From: Methanoculleus horonobensis
GTDB taxonomy: Archaea > Halobacteriota > Methanomicrobia > Methanomicrobiales > Methanoculleaceae
NCBI RefSeq assembly: GCF_001602375.1
Contig: NZ_BCNY01000015.1
Coordinates: 558,001 to 622,000 of the forward strand
Reading direction: 5' to 3'
DNA length: 64,000 nt
Under the pieces are notes generated by a model. That model saw only the letters and a list, made by a program, of their open reading frames with translations. It was not told the DNA's origin and searched no databases. Position numbers and translations under genes: made by a program. Positions 16,180-24,197 of this stretch are shown piece by piece; within the stretch, counting starts at the first letter, position 1; each line of letters begins with the position of its first letter.

Positions 16180-17268
16180 CTACTTCACCGGATACCCGAA
16201 CGCGGCGGTTCCGGCAGGGCCGAGTTCCTCGCCCAGCGCCTGTTTCACGAGCTGGGTGATGTAAATCGGTTCGATCTCCATCTTCCGGCAGGTCGCCCGC
16301 ATCACGGAGATGCAGGCCGGGCAGATGAAGACGAGTTCTTCGGCGCCGGCTTCGGCGGCATCGCCGATGTTTTTACGCTGGATATCGACCGCTCGCTCGT
16401 GCTGGGTGTGGAAGATTCCGCACCCGCAGCAGAGCCGGTCATCTCCCGTGTACGTCCGCTTCTCCTCGACGGACTCTACACCGATCATCCCGAAGATATC
16501 GGCGAGCCAGTCCGACCAGACCTCGCGGTCCCCGCCTCTCGGCGCGTAGCGCGTCGTGCAGCCGCCCTGCACCGCGACGCTGATCCCGAGCGGATTCCTG
16601 ATCCGGTCGGGGTGGTCGCGCAGCCAGTTCCTGATGTGCTCGAGGATATGGACCGGCCGGAACGGCACCTCGATCCCCTGCTGCGTCGCGATGGTCGTCG
16701 CCACGTTGTAGCAGGCGTCGTGGGTGAAGACGATCTCGTCGACCCCGAACTCTTCGGCCGCTTTCGCGAGGTTCTCGATGAACTGCGGGAGGTTCTTCAG
16801 CGGCCGGGACGCCCGGCCGAGGTGGGTCTCGGTAAACCCGCACGCGTACGGCCCGCCCCCGATGATGGTTGCCTCCTCAAAGACCTGTCCCGTGAGGAAC
16901 TCCGCCTGGGGCACCACCTCGTAAATCCCACCGGCCGAGATCAGCGGGCCGCCCGGTCTTCCCCTCCTGATGACCGTCGCCGGCTTCGTCAGCCAGTCGC
17001 TCGACGGCTTTGCGTCTGCAGGAATGCCGAGAACGCCCGTCTCCTCCTGCCGCTGTGCAATGAGATCCCACGGGTCGGCGCCCGTGGGGCAGAAGTCATT
17101 GCATGCCGCACAGGTGATGCACTCCTTCAGGATCGGGTGGCGTTCACCCTCTATCAGGGATTTCATGGCGGTCTTTGCATCGTCCTCTCCATAGGATACG
17201 TACGGGCAGCGGACGAGACATTCTCCCCTGCAGCGGGAAAAGTCGCATTTCGATAGATCAAATGCCAT
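16180..17268 (-). CDS. Fe-S oxidoreductase with CCG domain (HdrB/D-, GlpC-like)
   Basis: A 362-residue iron-sulfur protein. Cluster sites in order: an unusual N-terminal CDFSRCRGECLVRCPY (Cx4Cx3Cx3C, residues about 8-20), a canonical CITCAACNDFCPTG near 50, and late in the protein CCGCG (about 285) with CPAC about 35 residues on, the CCG-domain signature known from heterodisulfide reductase and GlpC. This architecture moves electrons between ferredoxin-like carriers and a thiol or quinone-like partner. It leads the operon with two flavin split-barrel proteins and a ferredoxin. The actual substrate is unknown. Confidence 0.82.
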   Translation of the reverse strand: MAFDLSKCDFSRCRGECLVRCPYVSYGEDDAKTAMKSLIEGERHPILKECITCAACNDFCPTGADPWDLIAQRQEETGVLGIPADAKPSSDWLTKPATVIRRGRPGGPLISAGGIYEVVPQAEFLTGQVFEEATIIGGGPYACGFTETHLGRASRPLKNLPQFIENLAKAAEEFGVDEIVFTHDACYNVATTIATQQGIEVPFRPVHILEHIRNWLRDHPDRIRNPLGISVAVQGGCTTRYAPRGGDREVWSDWLADIFGMIGVESVEEKRTYTGDDRLCCGCGIFHTQHERAVDIQRKNIGDAAEAGAEELVFICPACISVMRATCRKMEIEPIYITQLVKQALGEELGPAGTAAFGYPVK

Positions 17269-17594
17269 CGCAGATCCCTCGATCTACCCTGTGTCAATAC
17301 CCTCTCTTTAACGTGGGGTTCCCGGCAAGATGGGTCTCGAACCGATCTCCGCCCTTTTCCGCCGGAGAACCGTTCAGGGGGGCAGATCCGGTGAGCGCCG
17401 TGGATCGCCGTGTATCCCTGAGAGGGGCCGAACATGTAAGTATCAATACCACTTTCTGTTAACGTTGTTAACATTATTGTGCGAGCCGTGTTGCATGATC
17501 CTGTTCGGGAAGAACACTCGTGTGGGCTCACAATCACTTCGTGACCGGTGGACGGACGATTCCGCCCACCAGGATGAGGTGTTGAGGGTACGTT
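17269..17594. other. Divergent control region between redox operon and mrp
   Basis: A 326-base gene-free stretch between two divergent units that both concern Fe-S proteins. It contains a perfect inverted repeat at 17457-17473, AT-rich patches around 17440-17485, and no open frame with family resemblance. Promoters for both directions must lie here, but no single TATA box is beyond doubt. Confidence 0.5.
17457..17473. promoter_or_regulatory. Perfect inverted repeat TGTTAAC-GTT-GTTAACA
   Basis: Two 7-base arms separated by 3 bases, an arrangement common for dimeric winged-helix regulators. It sits between the divergent Fe-S redox operon and mrp, about 120 bases before the mrp ATG. Which regulator binds is unknown. 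Confidence 0.5.
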
Positions 17595-18449
17595 ATGGCA
17601 GAAACAGACAATACAACGAAGGATGCTGGACAGCAGCAGAAAAACCCGTTTGAAAAGGTTTCCGTGAGCGTCAAGCACGTCATCCTGGTGCTGAGCGGAA
17701 AGGGGGGCGTCGGGAAGAGCACGGTAGCCGCGAACCTTGCAATGGCGCTTGCGAACCACGGCTACCAGACGGGCCTTCTCGATCTCGATATCCACGGCCC
17801 CAACATCCCCAAGATGCTGGGCATCGAGGAGACCAAACTCACGTCGACGAACGGCACGAGGATCGAACCGGTATACGTGGTGCCGGCACTCGGCGTCGTC
17901 TCGATGGCGTTTCTCCTGCCGGATAAGAGCACTCCCGTCATCTGGCGCGGCCCCATGAAGATGCAGGTCATCAAACAGTTCCTCACGGATGTTGACTGGG
18001 GAGACCTGGACTACCTCGTGGTGGATCTGCCACCGGGCACGGGAGACGAGGCGTTATCGATCATCCAGCTTGCCCCGAACGTTGCCGGTGCCGTTATTGT
18101 TACGACGCCGCAGGAGGTTGCCGTACTCGACTCGACAAAGGCCGTAAAATTCGTCGAGAAGATGGGTATCAAGGTTCTCGGGATAGTCGAGAACATGAGT
18201 GGGATGGTCTGCCCCCACTGCGGCAAGGAGATCGACCTCTTCGGACAGGGTGGGGGGAAGAAGGCCGCAGGGGATCTCGACGTGCCGTACCTCGGCAATA
18301 TCCCTCTGGACCCCGATATGCGCAAAGCCGGTGACGAAGGGCGCCCTTTCATCGTCCGGCGTCCGGGAATGGGTGCGGATAACTCCACATGGAGGCACGT
18401 GGACGATGTCATGCAGGCGGTTCTCCACAGTATCGGAGAGGCACATTAG
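17595..18449 (+). CDS. Mrp/NBP35-type P-loop ATPase, Fe-S cluster carrier
   Basis: A 284-residue SIMIBI-class ATPase that carries and transfers [4Fe-4S] clusters in archaea (ApbC/Nbp35/Mrp group). Deviant Walker A SGKGGVGKST near residue 36, switch region DLDIHGPNIPKMLG, VVDLPPGTGDE and the C-terminal CPHCGKEI pair near 208, the bridging cluster ligand of the dimer. About 25 charged/polar residues precede the core. The gene faces the Fe-S redox operon, consistent with supplying clusters to it. A small gene at 18495 follows closely. Confidence 0.93.
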   Translation: MAETDNTTKDAGQQQKNPFEKVSVSVKHVILVLSGKGGVGKSTVAANLAMALANHGYQTGLLDLDIHGPNIPKMLGIEETKLTSTNGTRIEPVYVVPALGVVSMAFLLPDKSTPVIWRGPMKMQVIKQFLTDVDWGDLDYLVVDLPPGTGDEALSIIQLAPNVAGAVIVTTPQEVAVLDSTKAVKFVEKMGIKVLGIVENMSGMVCPHCGKEIDLFGQGGGKKAAGDLDVPYLGNIPLDPDMRKAGDEGRPFIVRRPGMGADNSTWRHVDDVMQAVLHSIGEAH

Positions 18450-18494
18450 GATGCCGGAAGTAGGTGCCGCCAGGAGATGGGGGTGGGCAGGGGC

Positions 18495-18686
18495 ATGAAA
18501 AAGTTCCATATAGAACTGACCGGGTTCATCGAGATGGATACCGATCAGGAGCGCGACGCACGGATACTGGCTGAGCGGATTCTTGGGGAGATCCGTTCGG
18601 TCTTTTCCGAGCATGGTGCGATACAGAATTGCGGCATCGGGATAAACTCGGTCACGGAGAAGCAGCTCACCCGGCGCTATGGGTAG
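18495..18686 (+). CDS. Small protein of unknown function downstream of mrp
   Basis: A 63-residue protein (MKKFHIELTGF start, then an acidic helix ERDARILAERILGEIRSVF, and a final strand CGIGINSVTEKQL). The beta-alpha-beta outline may be a small ferredoxin-like-fold domain, but I do not recognise a family. ATG at 18495 follows GGGCAGGGGC; the in-frame ATG at 18477 is also possible. It starts 45 bases after mrp and may be co-transcribed. Confidence 0.55.
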   Translation: MKKFHIELTGFIEMDTDQERDARILAERILGEIRSVFSEHGAIQNCGIGINSVTEKQLTRRYG

Positions 18687-18721
18687 TCTCTCCGCACGGA
18701 TCGCGGGAGTCCGGCCGGAGA

Positions 18722-20641
18722 TCACTCCCGGTCGTGCCGCCTGAGGAACGCACGAACTTCGCGCGACTCCACCCATCCCCGATCCAGCTGCCTGATGTAC
18801 TCGTTGATCCGCTCGACCTGGTCGTGGATGACCGTCGATGTCTTCGTATCGTCGGCCAGGTCGGCCATGCCGAGGATCACCTGCAGGGGCTGGCGTATGT
18901 GATCGCCGAGGACGGCGAACTGCTCGATGTTGCGCCCGATCTGCTCGAACGCCTGCCGGTTAAGTTGCTCGCTCTGTTTCCGTTCGGTGACGTCCCTTCC
19001 CACCGCCTGGACGCCGACCACCTTCCCGTCCTCCACGATCGGGGATTCGTTCAACTCGACGAAGGCTGTTGTCCCGTTTTTCCGGCGGAACTCGACCTCG
19101 AGCCCCTCGATCGATTCGCCTCTCGCCATCTTCTTCTGCCCCTCCTCCCATGCGGCGAGCGATACGGGAGTGACGTAGTCACGGCACTTGCAGCCGATGA
19201 GTTCGGCGGGGGTGAAGCCGAGGATCCGGGTCACGGCCGGAGAGATGTAGGTGATCCCCCGGTCATGATAGCAGGTGTAGATCATGTCGAAACTCCGTTG
19301 CGCTATCTCGCGGAACTTCTCCTCGCTTTTGCCGAGCGCCTCTTCGGCTGCCTTTCGCTTGATCCCCTGTGCCAGGACGTTCGCGGCCGCCTGAACGAAG
19401 TTGATGTCGTCCCGGGTGAACCTGCGCAGGGTCCGGGTATGGGCGCCGAGCACCCCGTACGGCGCCTCGTCACCCTGGATGATGACGCTGATGCCGCTCA
19501 TGATCTCCTCCCTCCGCAGGAGGGCCGGGCCCCGGAACCGGGTCTCGGCGTCGAAGTCTTCGACGATCACCGGTTCGTGGGAGAGAAGGGTGTATCCCGC
19601 CTGGGAATCGGTTCCCCCGTTCACTCTCTCGGTACCGATCCGGACCCCGCTGAACCCCACCGCCGCCTCGAGGATGAAGAGATCCTCATCGGGCAGGTAG
19701 CGGAGCACTTTGGCGTACTCGACCCCCAGGCGCTCCGCCACCACCCGGACAACGGCGTCCATCAGCTCGGGAGGCTCCGCCCCTGCAAGAGCGAGTCGGC
19801 CGAGATCTGCGATGGCCCCCTGCTGCGCCGCCCGGACGGCAGTGAGCCGTTCGGCCTCTTCTCTCGCGGTGATATCGAGGTTGATCCCTGCCCAGAAGAC
19901 GATGCTGCCGCTCCCGTCCCGGACAGGAGCCCCCCGGGAGAGGATGGTGTGCTGCTCCCCGTCGACGCCCAGAAGCCTGAGTTCGCGGTTCCACCGGCAC
20001 CCGGCATCGAGGCACCGTCTCCAGTCCGCACGTGCCGCTGCCGCGTCCTCGAGCCGGATGCATTCCAGCCATCCCTTATCCCGGCATTCTTCCATCGTCC
20101 TCCCCAGCAGTTCGAGGAACGAGGCGGAGAGATAGAGTACGTTGCCGTCCGGCCCGCATACCCAGAGGCCGTAGGGCACCAGTTCTCCGACGGTGGCAAA
20201 GACCGTCTCGACCCCGACCCGTGCCCTCTCCTGACTGCATCCAAAAGTGATCTCCCGGAACCGTGCAAGCCTCTCCCCGGCGCAGGACTCGCCGGAGATC
20301 GCCCGGCACGAGAACGAGAAGCGGCGCACCTCGCCGGTGGAGGTTCGCATCCGACAGGTCTCGTGCGCCACCTCCTCCCGGTTCCGGAGCGCTTCGATTA
20401 TCCTCCCGGCAGAGCCGCTCTCCTCGGAGAGTGGTGCAAGGTGGCGGGCGATGAGGTCGTCTATCTCCATGCCGCGGGCAGCATCATCGCCGATCCCGAA
20501 CGTCTCCTGAAACGATCGGTTCAGCCGCACAACGGTATTGTCCCGGCCAAGGATGGCGACGGCATCGTTGAGTTCGTCAAAGCAGCGGTACACAGGAGAT
20601 CTCCATGGTGCGGAATCCCCGGGCGGGGGTGCGCATGTCAA
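18722..20641 (-). CDS. PAS-PAS-GAF-PAS sensor protein lacking a kinase ATPase domain
   Basis: A 639-residue cytoplasmic sensor. Domains in order: PAS (about 18-130, VAILGRDNTVVRLNRSF), PAS (140-265, GLWVCGPDGNVLYLS, ending in DITAREEAERL), GAF (270-430), PAS (435-555, YISPAVTRILGFTPAELIG, ending GRDVTERKQSEQ), and a helical C-terminus with DHIRQPLQVILGMADL, which resembles the His-containing dimerisation helix of histidine kinases. No N, G1 or G2 box of a HATPase domain follows; the protein ends about 60 residues later. It may be phosphorylated by, or modulate, another kinase. No transmembrane helix seen. Confidence 0.85.
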   Translation of the reverse strand: MTCAPPPGDSAPWRSPVYRCFDELNDAVAILGRDNTVVRLNRSFQETFGIGDDAARGMEIDDLIARHLAPLSEESGSAGRIIEALRNREEVAHETCRMRTSTGEVRRFSFSCRAISGESCAGERLARFREITFGCSQERARVGVETVFATVGELVPYGLWVCGPDGNVLYLSASFLELLGRTMEECRDKGWLECIRLEDAAAARADWRRCLDAGCRWNRELRLLGVDGEQHTILSRGAPVRDGSGSIVFWAGINLDITAREEAERLTAVRAAQQGAIADLGRLALAGAEPPELMDAVVRVVAERLGVEYAKVLRYLPDEDLFILEAAVGFSGVRIGTERVNGGTDSQAGYTLLSHEPVIVEDFDAETRFRGPALLRREEIMSGISVIIQGDEAPYGVLGAHTRTLRRFTRDDINFVQAAANVLAQGIKRKAAEEALGKSEEKFREIAQRSFDMIYTCYHDRGITYISPAVTRILGFTPAELIGCKCRDYVTPVSLAAWEEGQKKMARGESIEGLEVEFRRKNGTTAFVELNESPIVEDGKVVGVQAVGRDVTERKQSEQLNRQAFEQIGRNIEQFAVLGDHIRQPLQVILGMADLADDTKTSTVIHDQVERINEYIRQLDRGWVESREVRAFLRRHDRE

Positions 20642-20960
20642 CTATTGGATCGGGTCAATAGATATCTTTTTTTGGAAATCTTCCGCGCCCGCAACGGTAC
20701 CGGTCCTGCAGGCGACAGCCGCGGAGAAGAGGTCTCTGCCGGTGCGGCCCGGCTCATAGTGGGACGGTGTTGCAGAAGATGCAAAAGGCATGCTGCTGCA
20801 TATCGGGCAGCCATGACCGGTACGATGGCAGGCGTGGAGGCAAACCGGCTGATCTCCAGGCCGCGATCATCGTGAGAAGGATCCCTCTGAGATTGATGAT
20901 GCCGATCCGGTTTGGTCGGACGAGGCGACGTTCTACCGGAACCTGAACTCTCAAAATGGA
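20642..20960. other. Intergenic region upstream of the PAS sensor gene
   Basis: A 319-base gap with no convincing gene. A T-run next to AGATATC (20660-20675) lies just before the sensor gene and may include its promoter. At 20935-20960, GCGACG followed by a GTTC/GAAC mini-hairpin resembles the left half of the hairpin repeats elsewhere in the window, but the match is weak. Confidence 0.3.
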
Positions 20961-21045
20961 CGCCGAGGGGGAGATTTGAACTCCCGAGGTGCCGAACACC
21001 AGTGGCTTTCGAGGCCACCGCCTTCCCGGACTAGACTACCTCGGC
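20961..21045 (-). tRNA. tRNA-Ser (anticodon CGA)
   Basis: An 85-base class II tRNA reading UCG. The acceptor stem GCCGAGG/CCTCGGC is perfect with discriminator G; the anticodon arm GTGGC-CTCGAAA-GCCAC places CGA at 34-36; a long variable arm follows; the T arm is GGGAG-TTCAAAT-CTCCC. CCA is not encoded. A TATA-like CTAAATACT lies about 20-30 bases upstream on the minus strand, inside an AGCCTA/TAGGCT inverted repeat (21055-21073). Confidence 0.95.
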
Positions 21046-21096
21046 ACAGAATCAGCCTAGAGTATTTAGGCTCTACGACTATAATAGTATCGAGAT

Positions 21097-21300
21097 ATGC
21101 TCTGTCGGTTCACCCTTATCCCGGACGGTCGTGTGCTGGTCTACCGCGGGCAGCCGGGCGACACGTATGAGACCGCCCTCCACTCCTTCGGGCTCAACCC
21201 GGATACGGCGCTGATATTCCGCCGCGGACGGAGCGTCCCGCAGGACGAAGAAATAACGGAGGAAGAAGCCGGGATCTTCCTGGCCTCTTCACGCGGGTGA
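21097..21300 (+). CDS. Small beta-grasp (ThiS/MoaD-like) protein candidate
   Basis: A 67-residue protein whose outline fits ubiquitin-like sulfur carriers: a strand with RFTLIPDGRVLVYRG, a helix ending LHSFGLNPDT, then ALIFRRGRSVPQDEEI, the family's strand-turn-strand with a VP.DE turn. ThiS, MoaD and SAMP proteins end in GG, but this one ends SSRG, so thiocarboxylation is uncertain. Its stop is 1 base from the convergent thermosome end. Family call is by pattern only. Confidence 0.55.
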   Translation: MLCRFTLIPDGRVLVYRGQPGDTYETALHSFGLNPDTALIFRRGRSVPQDEEITEEEAGIFLASSRG

Positions 21301-21301
21301 C

Positions 21302-22891
21302 TTATTGTGCGGCCGGTCTTCCGGTCTGGGTGATCATCATATCGTCGACGCGGACAAGGAGCATGGCCGTCTCGGTCGCGCTCTTGATCGCCTGGGTCTT
21401 TACCCGCTGCGGTTCGATGACCCCGGCCTCGAACATGTCGACGATCTCGCCGGTGTAGACGTTGAGCCCGGCGTACTTCGCGCCGTCGGCGTGGGCCTTC
21501 CGGAGAGCGACGACCTTGTCGATGGTGTCGAACCCGGAGTTCTCCGCGAGCGTCCTCGGGATGACCTCGAATGCGTTCGCAAACGCTTCGATGGCGAGCT
21601 GGGCCCGGCCACCGACGGTTGCGGCGTACTCGCGGATGCGGAGTTGCAGTTCGGTCTCGACCGATCCGCCGCCGACGACGAACTTGCCGTCCTCGATGGC
21701 ATCCTGGATGACCCGGGCTGCGTCGTAGACCGCCCGCTCGAGTTCGTCAAGCAGGAGCTGGGAGGTGCCCCGCAGGAGGATCGTGACGGCCTTCGGGTTT
21801 TCGCATCCGGAGATGACCGTCAGGTCGGTGTCGGGGATCTCCTCGGCTGCCTCGGCGTGGCCGAGCGTCTCCTCGGTGAGTTCCTCGGGCTTGTTGACGA
21901 TACTGCCGCAGAGTGCTCTTGCGGCGAACTTCATGTCGGCCTCTTTCACGTCTTCTACGGCGTAGACGCCGTGCTTGGCCAGGTAGTATTGCACGGCATC
22001 GGCGATCCCCTTCTGGCAGAGGACGACATTCGCGCCGGCGGCAACGATCTGGTCGGCGAGTTTCCGGAGGGACTCGCGCTCCTGCTCGGAGAACGCCTTC
22101 ATCTGGTCGGAGGAGGTGATCTTGATCTTCGACTTCACCTGGGTCTTCGTGATCTCGAGCGGCTGGGCGAGGAGAGCGACTTTAGCGTCCGTGACCGCAT
22201 CAGGCATCTGCTCGAAGACGCGCTTCTTGTCGATGACGACACCCCGGATCAGCTCGGCGTCGTCCATCGAGTCGCCGACCTGCTTCTTGATCTTGATGTC
22301 GTCCTCGTCCACGGTGTAGATGCCCTGTTCGGTCTCGGTCGCGACCTGCCGCACCGCGTCCACCACGATGCTGGATATCTGGTCTTTGATCGCTTCGATG
22401 GACTTTCCGGTCATGGCGGTTCCGGCGAGTTTGATGAGGTTATCCCGGTCGTCGGCACTGATGGCGACGGCCAGTTCCTCGAGGATCGAAAGAGCCTTCT
22501 CCATGCCGAGCCGGTAGCCGTTCGCGATGATGGTGGGGTGCACCTCCTGTGCGAGCAGCGCCTCCGCCTCTTCCATGAGGGATCCGACGATCACGGTCGC
22601 GGTCGTGGTGCCGTCGCCGACCTCGTCGTCCTGGGTCTCCGCAACCTCAACGACCAGCTTACCGCCGGGGTGCTGCACGGACATCTCGTGCAGGATGGTT
22701 GCCCCATCGTTCGTGATCACCACGTCACCGCTGGAGCTGACCAGCATCTTGTCCATTCCCCTGGGACCGAGCGTCGTCCTAACGGCGGCCGCAATTGCCT
22801 TTGCAGCCATGATATTCGAGCGCTGCGCCTCGAATCCACGAGTGCGCTCAACATTGTCCCGCAAAATAATGATGGGCTGTCCAGCAAGCAT
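21302..22891 (-). CDS. thsA: Thermosome subunit (group II chaperonin)
   Basis: A 529-residue ATP-driven folding chaperone of the archaeal cytosol. It opens with the GQPIIIL..N and [11 protein letters not shown] segment, has the nucleotide-binding [16 protein letters not shown] and [10 protein letters not shown], the catalytic [14 protein letters not shown] motif, a lid/apical middle part and the [17 protein letters not shown] hinge with [12 protein letters not shown] near the end. The C-terminus (RPAAQ) lacks the GGM tail seen in many orthologues. Preceded by a strong ribosome-binding site and TATA box. Confidence 0.97.
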   Translation of the reverse strand: MLAGQPIIILRDNVERTRGFEAQRSNIMAAKAIAAAVRTTLGPRGMDKMLVSSSGDVVITNDGATILHEMSVQHPGGKLVVEVAETQDDEVGDGTTTATVIVGSLMEEAEALLAQEVHPTIIANGYRLGMEKALSILEELAVAISADDRDNLIKLAGTAMTGKSIEAIKDQISSIVVDAVRQVATETEQGIYTVDEDDIKIKKQVGDSMDDAELIRGVVIDKKRVFEQMPDAVTDAKVALLAQPLEITKTQVKSKIKITSSDQMKAFSEQERESLRKLADQIVAAGANVVLCQKGIADAVQYYLAKHGVYAVEDVKEADMKFAARALCGSIVNKPEELTEETLGHAEAAEEIPDTDLTVISGCENPKAVTILLRGTSQLLLDELERAVYDAARVIQDAIEDGKFVVGGGSVETELQLRIREYAATVGGRAQLAIEAFANAFEVIPRTLAENSGFDTIDKVVALRKAHADGAKYAGLNVYTGEIVDMFEAGVIEPQRVKTQAIKSATETAMLLVRVDDMMITQTGRPAAQ

Positions 22892-22940
22892 TGTATAATC
22901 CTCCTTTGCTCGTTAGGTTTGTTCAGAGGTTCTATATAAA
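22892..22940 (-). promoter_or_regulatory. Thermosome promoter and ribosome-binding site
   Basis: On the minus strand a TATA box TTTATATAGA (22931-22940) is followed some 25 bases later by the expected transcription start, then AAAGGAGGATT (22898-22908), a strong Shine-Dalgarno just before the ATG at 22891. This gives a leader of about 20 bases and fits high expression. Confidence 0.7.
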
Positions 22941-23105
22941 TCAGTCGATGGGGATCGGCCTTCTCCGGACGTCCGGGCAGAACGGCGGGGATGCATCGCC
23001 GTCAGCCATTGCTACGCGCCTTGATACCCCGCACGGAGTGCCGTCCGTTTCGCCGCTCTCGCCGGAGCACGTTTTGGGCGTACCGAAAAAGAAGTGCCGG
23101 GTCGT

Positions 23106-23720
23106 TCACCCGAGCCTCGAGATCACGAAGAGCGAGTGAACCGGAACCCCGTCGACCTCCCGGACGCCCCGCTTGTCGAAGAGCGACCAGACCGCCATCG
23201 GCGTGGCCCCGTGCTGCCGGAGGAACGCTATCGTCTCGGAGAGCGTTGTCCCGGTCGTAACGACGTCGTCGACGATGATGCACCGCTGTCCGGTGATCGT
23301 GGAGAAGGTGCCCGATAGCGACCCGGTAGGCGTCTCGCTCCGGCTGTGCTTCGCCGGGAGGTAGACCGCGAGTTTCAGCCCCTCCTCCGCGGCGATGAGG
23401 GTGGCGAGCGGTGCGCCCGACGGCGCGATGCCGACGACCGTATCGGGAAGGTCGTCGACGGCACGTGCGACGCTTCCTTCCGCCAGGTAGAGGAAGCGTT
23501 TGAGCATCATCATCGCCATGTCGTTTAAGAGCATGCCGTGGCTCCCTACCGCCGCCCAGTCGATATGGACGTCTTTCGGGGCTTCCATGCCCTTCTGCTG
23601 GGTGAGCAGCCAGGTGACCGTCTCCATCGAGAGACCCAGCTCGTCGGAGATCTGGCCGGGGGTGTGCCCCTCAGCCTGGAGGGCTTTTGCCTTCGTTATC
23701 AGCTCTTCGAGCGCGGACAT
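23106..23720 (-). CDS. PyrE-like PRTase with N-terminal HTH (GfcR-type regulator)
   Basis: A 204-residue fusion: residues 1-55 form a helix-turn-helix (LQAEGHTPGQISDELGLSMETVTWLL) and the rest a phosphoribosyltransferase domain with the PRPP loop IIVDDVVTTGTTLSE near residue 155. Such orotate-phosphoribosyltransferase-like proteins act as transcription factors in archaea, for example GfcR of haloarchaea. It follows nob1 by 21 bases, next to prs, the PRPP synthase; PRPP may therefore be its effector. A promoter-like CTTAAATAA overlaps the nob1 end. Confidence 0.85.
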   Translation of the reverse strand: MSALEELITKAKALQAEGHTPGQISDELGLSMETVTWLLTQQKGMEAPKDVHIDWAAVGSHGMLLNDMAMMMLKRFLYLAEGSVARAVDDLPDTVVGIAPSGAPLATLIAAEEGLKLAVYLPAKHSRSETPTGSLSGTFSTITGQRCIIVDDVVTTGTTLSETIAFLRQHGATPMAVWSLFDKRGVREVDGVPVHSLFVISRLG

Positions 23721-23757
23721 GGAGAAAAGATCTCCGGGTGATTATTTAAGTTTTCTT
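23721..23757 (-). promoter_or_regulatory. Internal promoter-like region with inverted repeat before the GfcR-like gene
   Basis: On the minus strand CTTAAATAA (23743-23751) lies about 25-30 bases before the ATG at 23720 and overlaps the last nob1 codons. Between it and the start is GGAGA-TCTTT-TCTCC (23721-23735), an inverted repeat that could serve as an operator or mask the start codon. Confidence 0.4.
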
Positions 23758-24197
23758 TTGATTGATGCGCCGCAGATCGGGCAGTCTCCCGGTTCCTTCC
23801 AGTACCGGCCGCACCCACTGCACCGGTAGCGCCACCGGATCGGCCGGGCGGGCCGTTGCCTGATACTTTGTGTCTCGATGCCGAGACGGTGGGCGACGTT
23901 CTGGACGGCGAAGTCGTCGGTGACCAGGACGGCCGAGAGTTCCAGCGCGAGCGCAAGGATCTCCCGGTCGGTTCCGGAGAGCACCCCGCTATCTCCCGTC
24001 CGGAGTGCGGCCGCGTCCACCCGTGCCAGATCTTCCCCGCGCGGCTCCCGGACGGCGAGCCCCGCTGCCATGAGCACCTCGAACCGGCATTTCGCGTGGG
24101 TGTCGGCGAGCTCCGCGACGACCGACGAGGTGGTCGCGATCGGCCCCTCGAGGGGGATCTCCGCAAAAAAGACCGAGGCATCGAGGACAAGCGTCAT
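23742..24197 (-). CDS. nob1: Nob1 endonuclease (PIN domain plus zinc ribbon)
   Basis: A 151-residue ribosome-biogenesis nuclease that cuts the 3' end of 16S rRNA. The PIN domain shows its acidic residues in VLDASVFF at the start, VVAELAD, GTDREILALA and VTDDFAVQNVA (about 93-105). The C-terminal zinc ribbon is CSGCG...CPICG (about 128-145). ATG at 24197 overlaps the rtcA stop by 4 bases. Length is typical for archaeal Nob1. Confidence 0.9.
   Translation of the reverse strand: MTLVLDASVFFAEIPLEGPIATTSSVVAELADTHAKCRFEVLMAAGLAVREPRGEDLARVDAAALRTGDSGVLSGTDREILALALELSAVLVTDDFAVQNVAHRLGIETQSIRQRPARPIRWRYRCSGCGRYWKEPGDCPICGASIKRKLK

Noticed and set aside
17325-17360. A B-box-like GGTTCGAGACC on the minus strand, suggesting a tRNA
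   Set aside because: The flanking bases do not form a T stem, and no acceptor or anticodon arm is found.
18629-20875. A 748-codon plus-strand frame opposite the PAS sensor
   Set aside because: Antisense shadow; the PAS and GAF domains are clear on the minus strand.
20935-20960. A further copy of the two-hairpin repeat before tRNA-Ser
   Set aside because: Only GCGACG and one 4-bp hairpin agree; the linker and second stem are missing.
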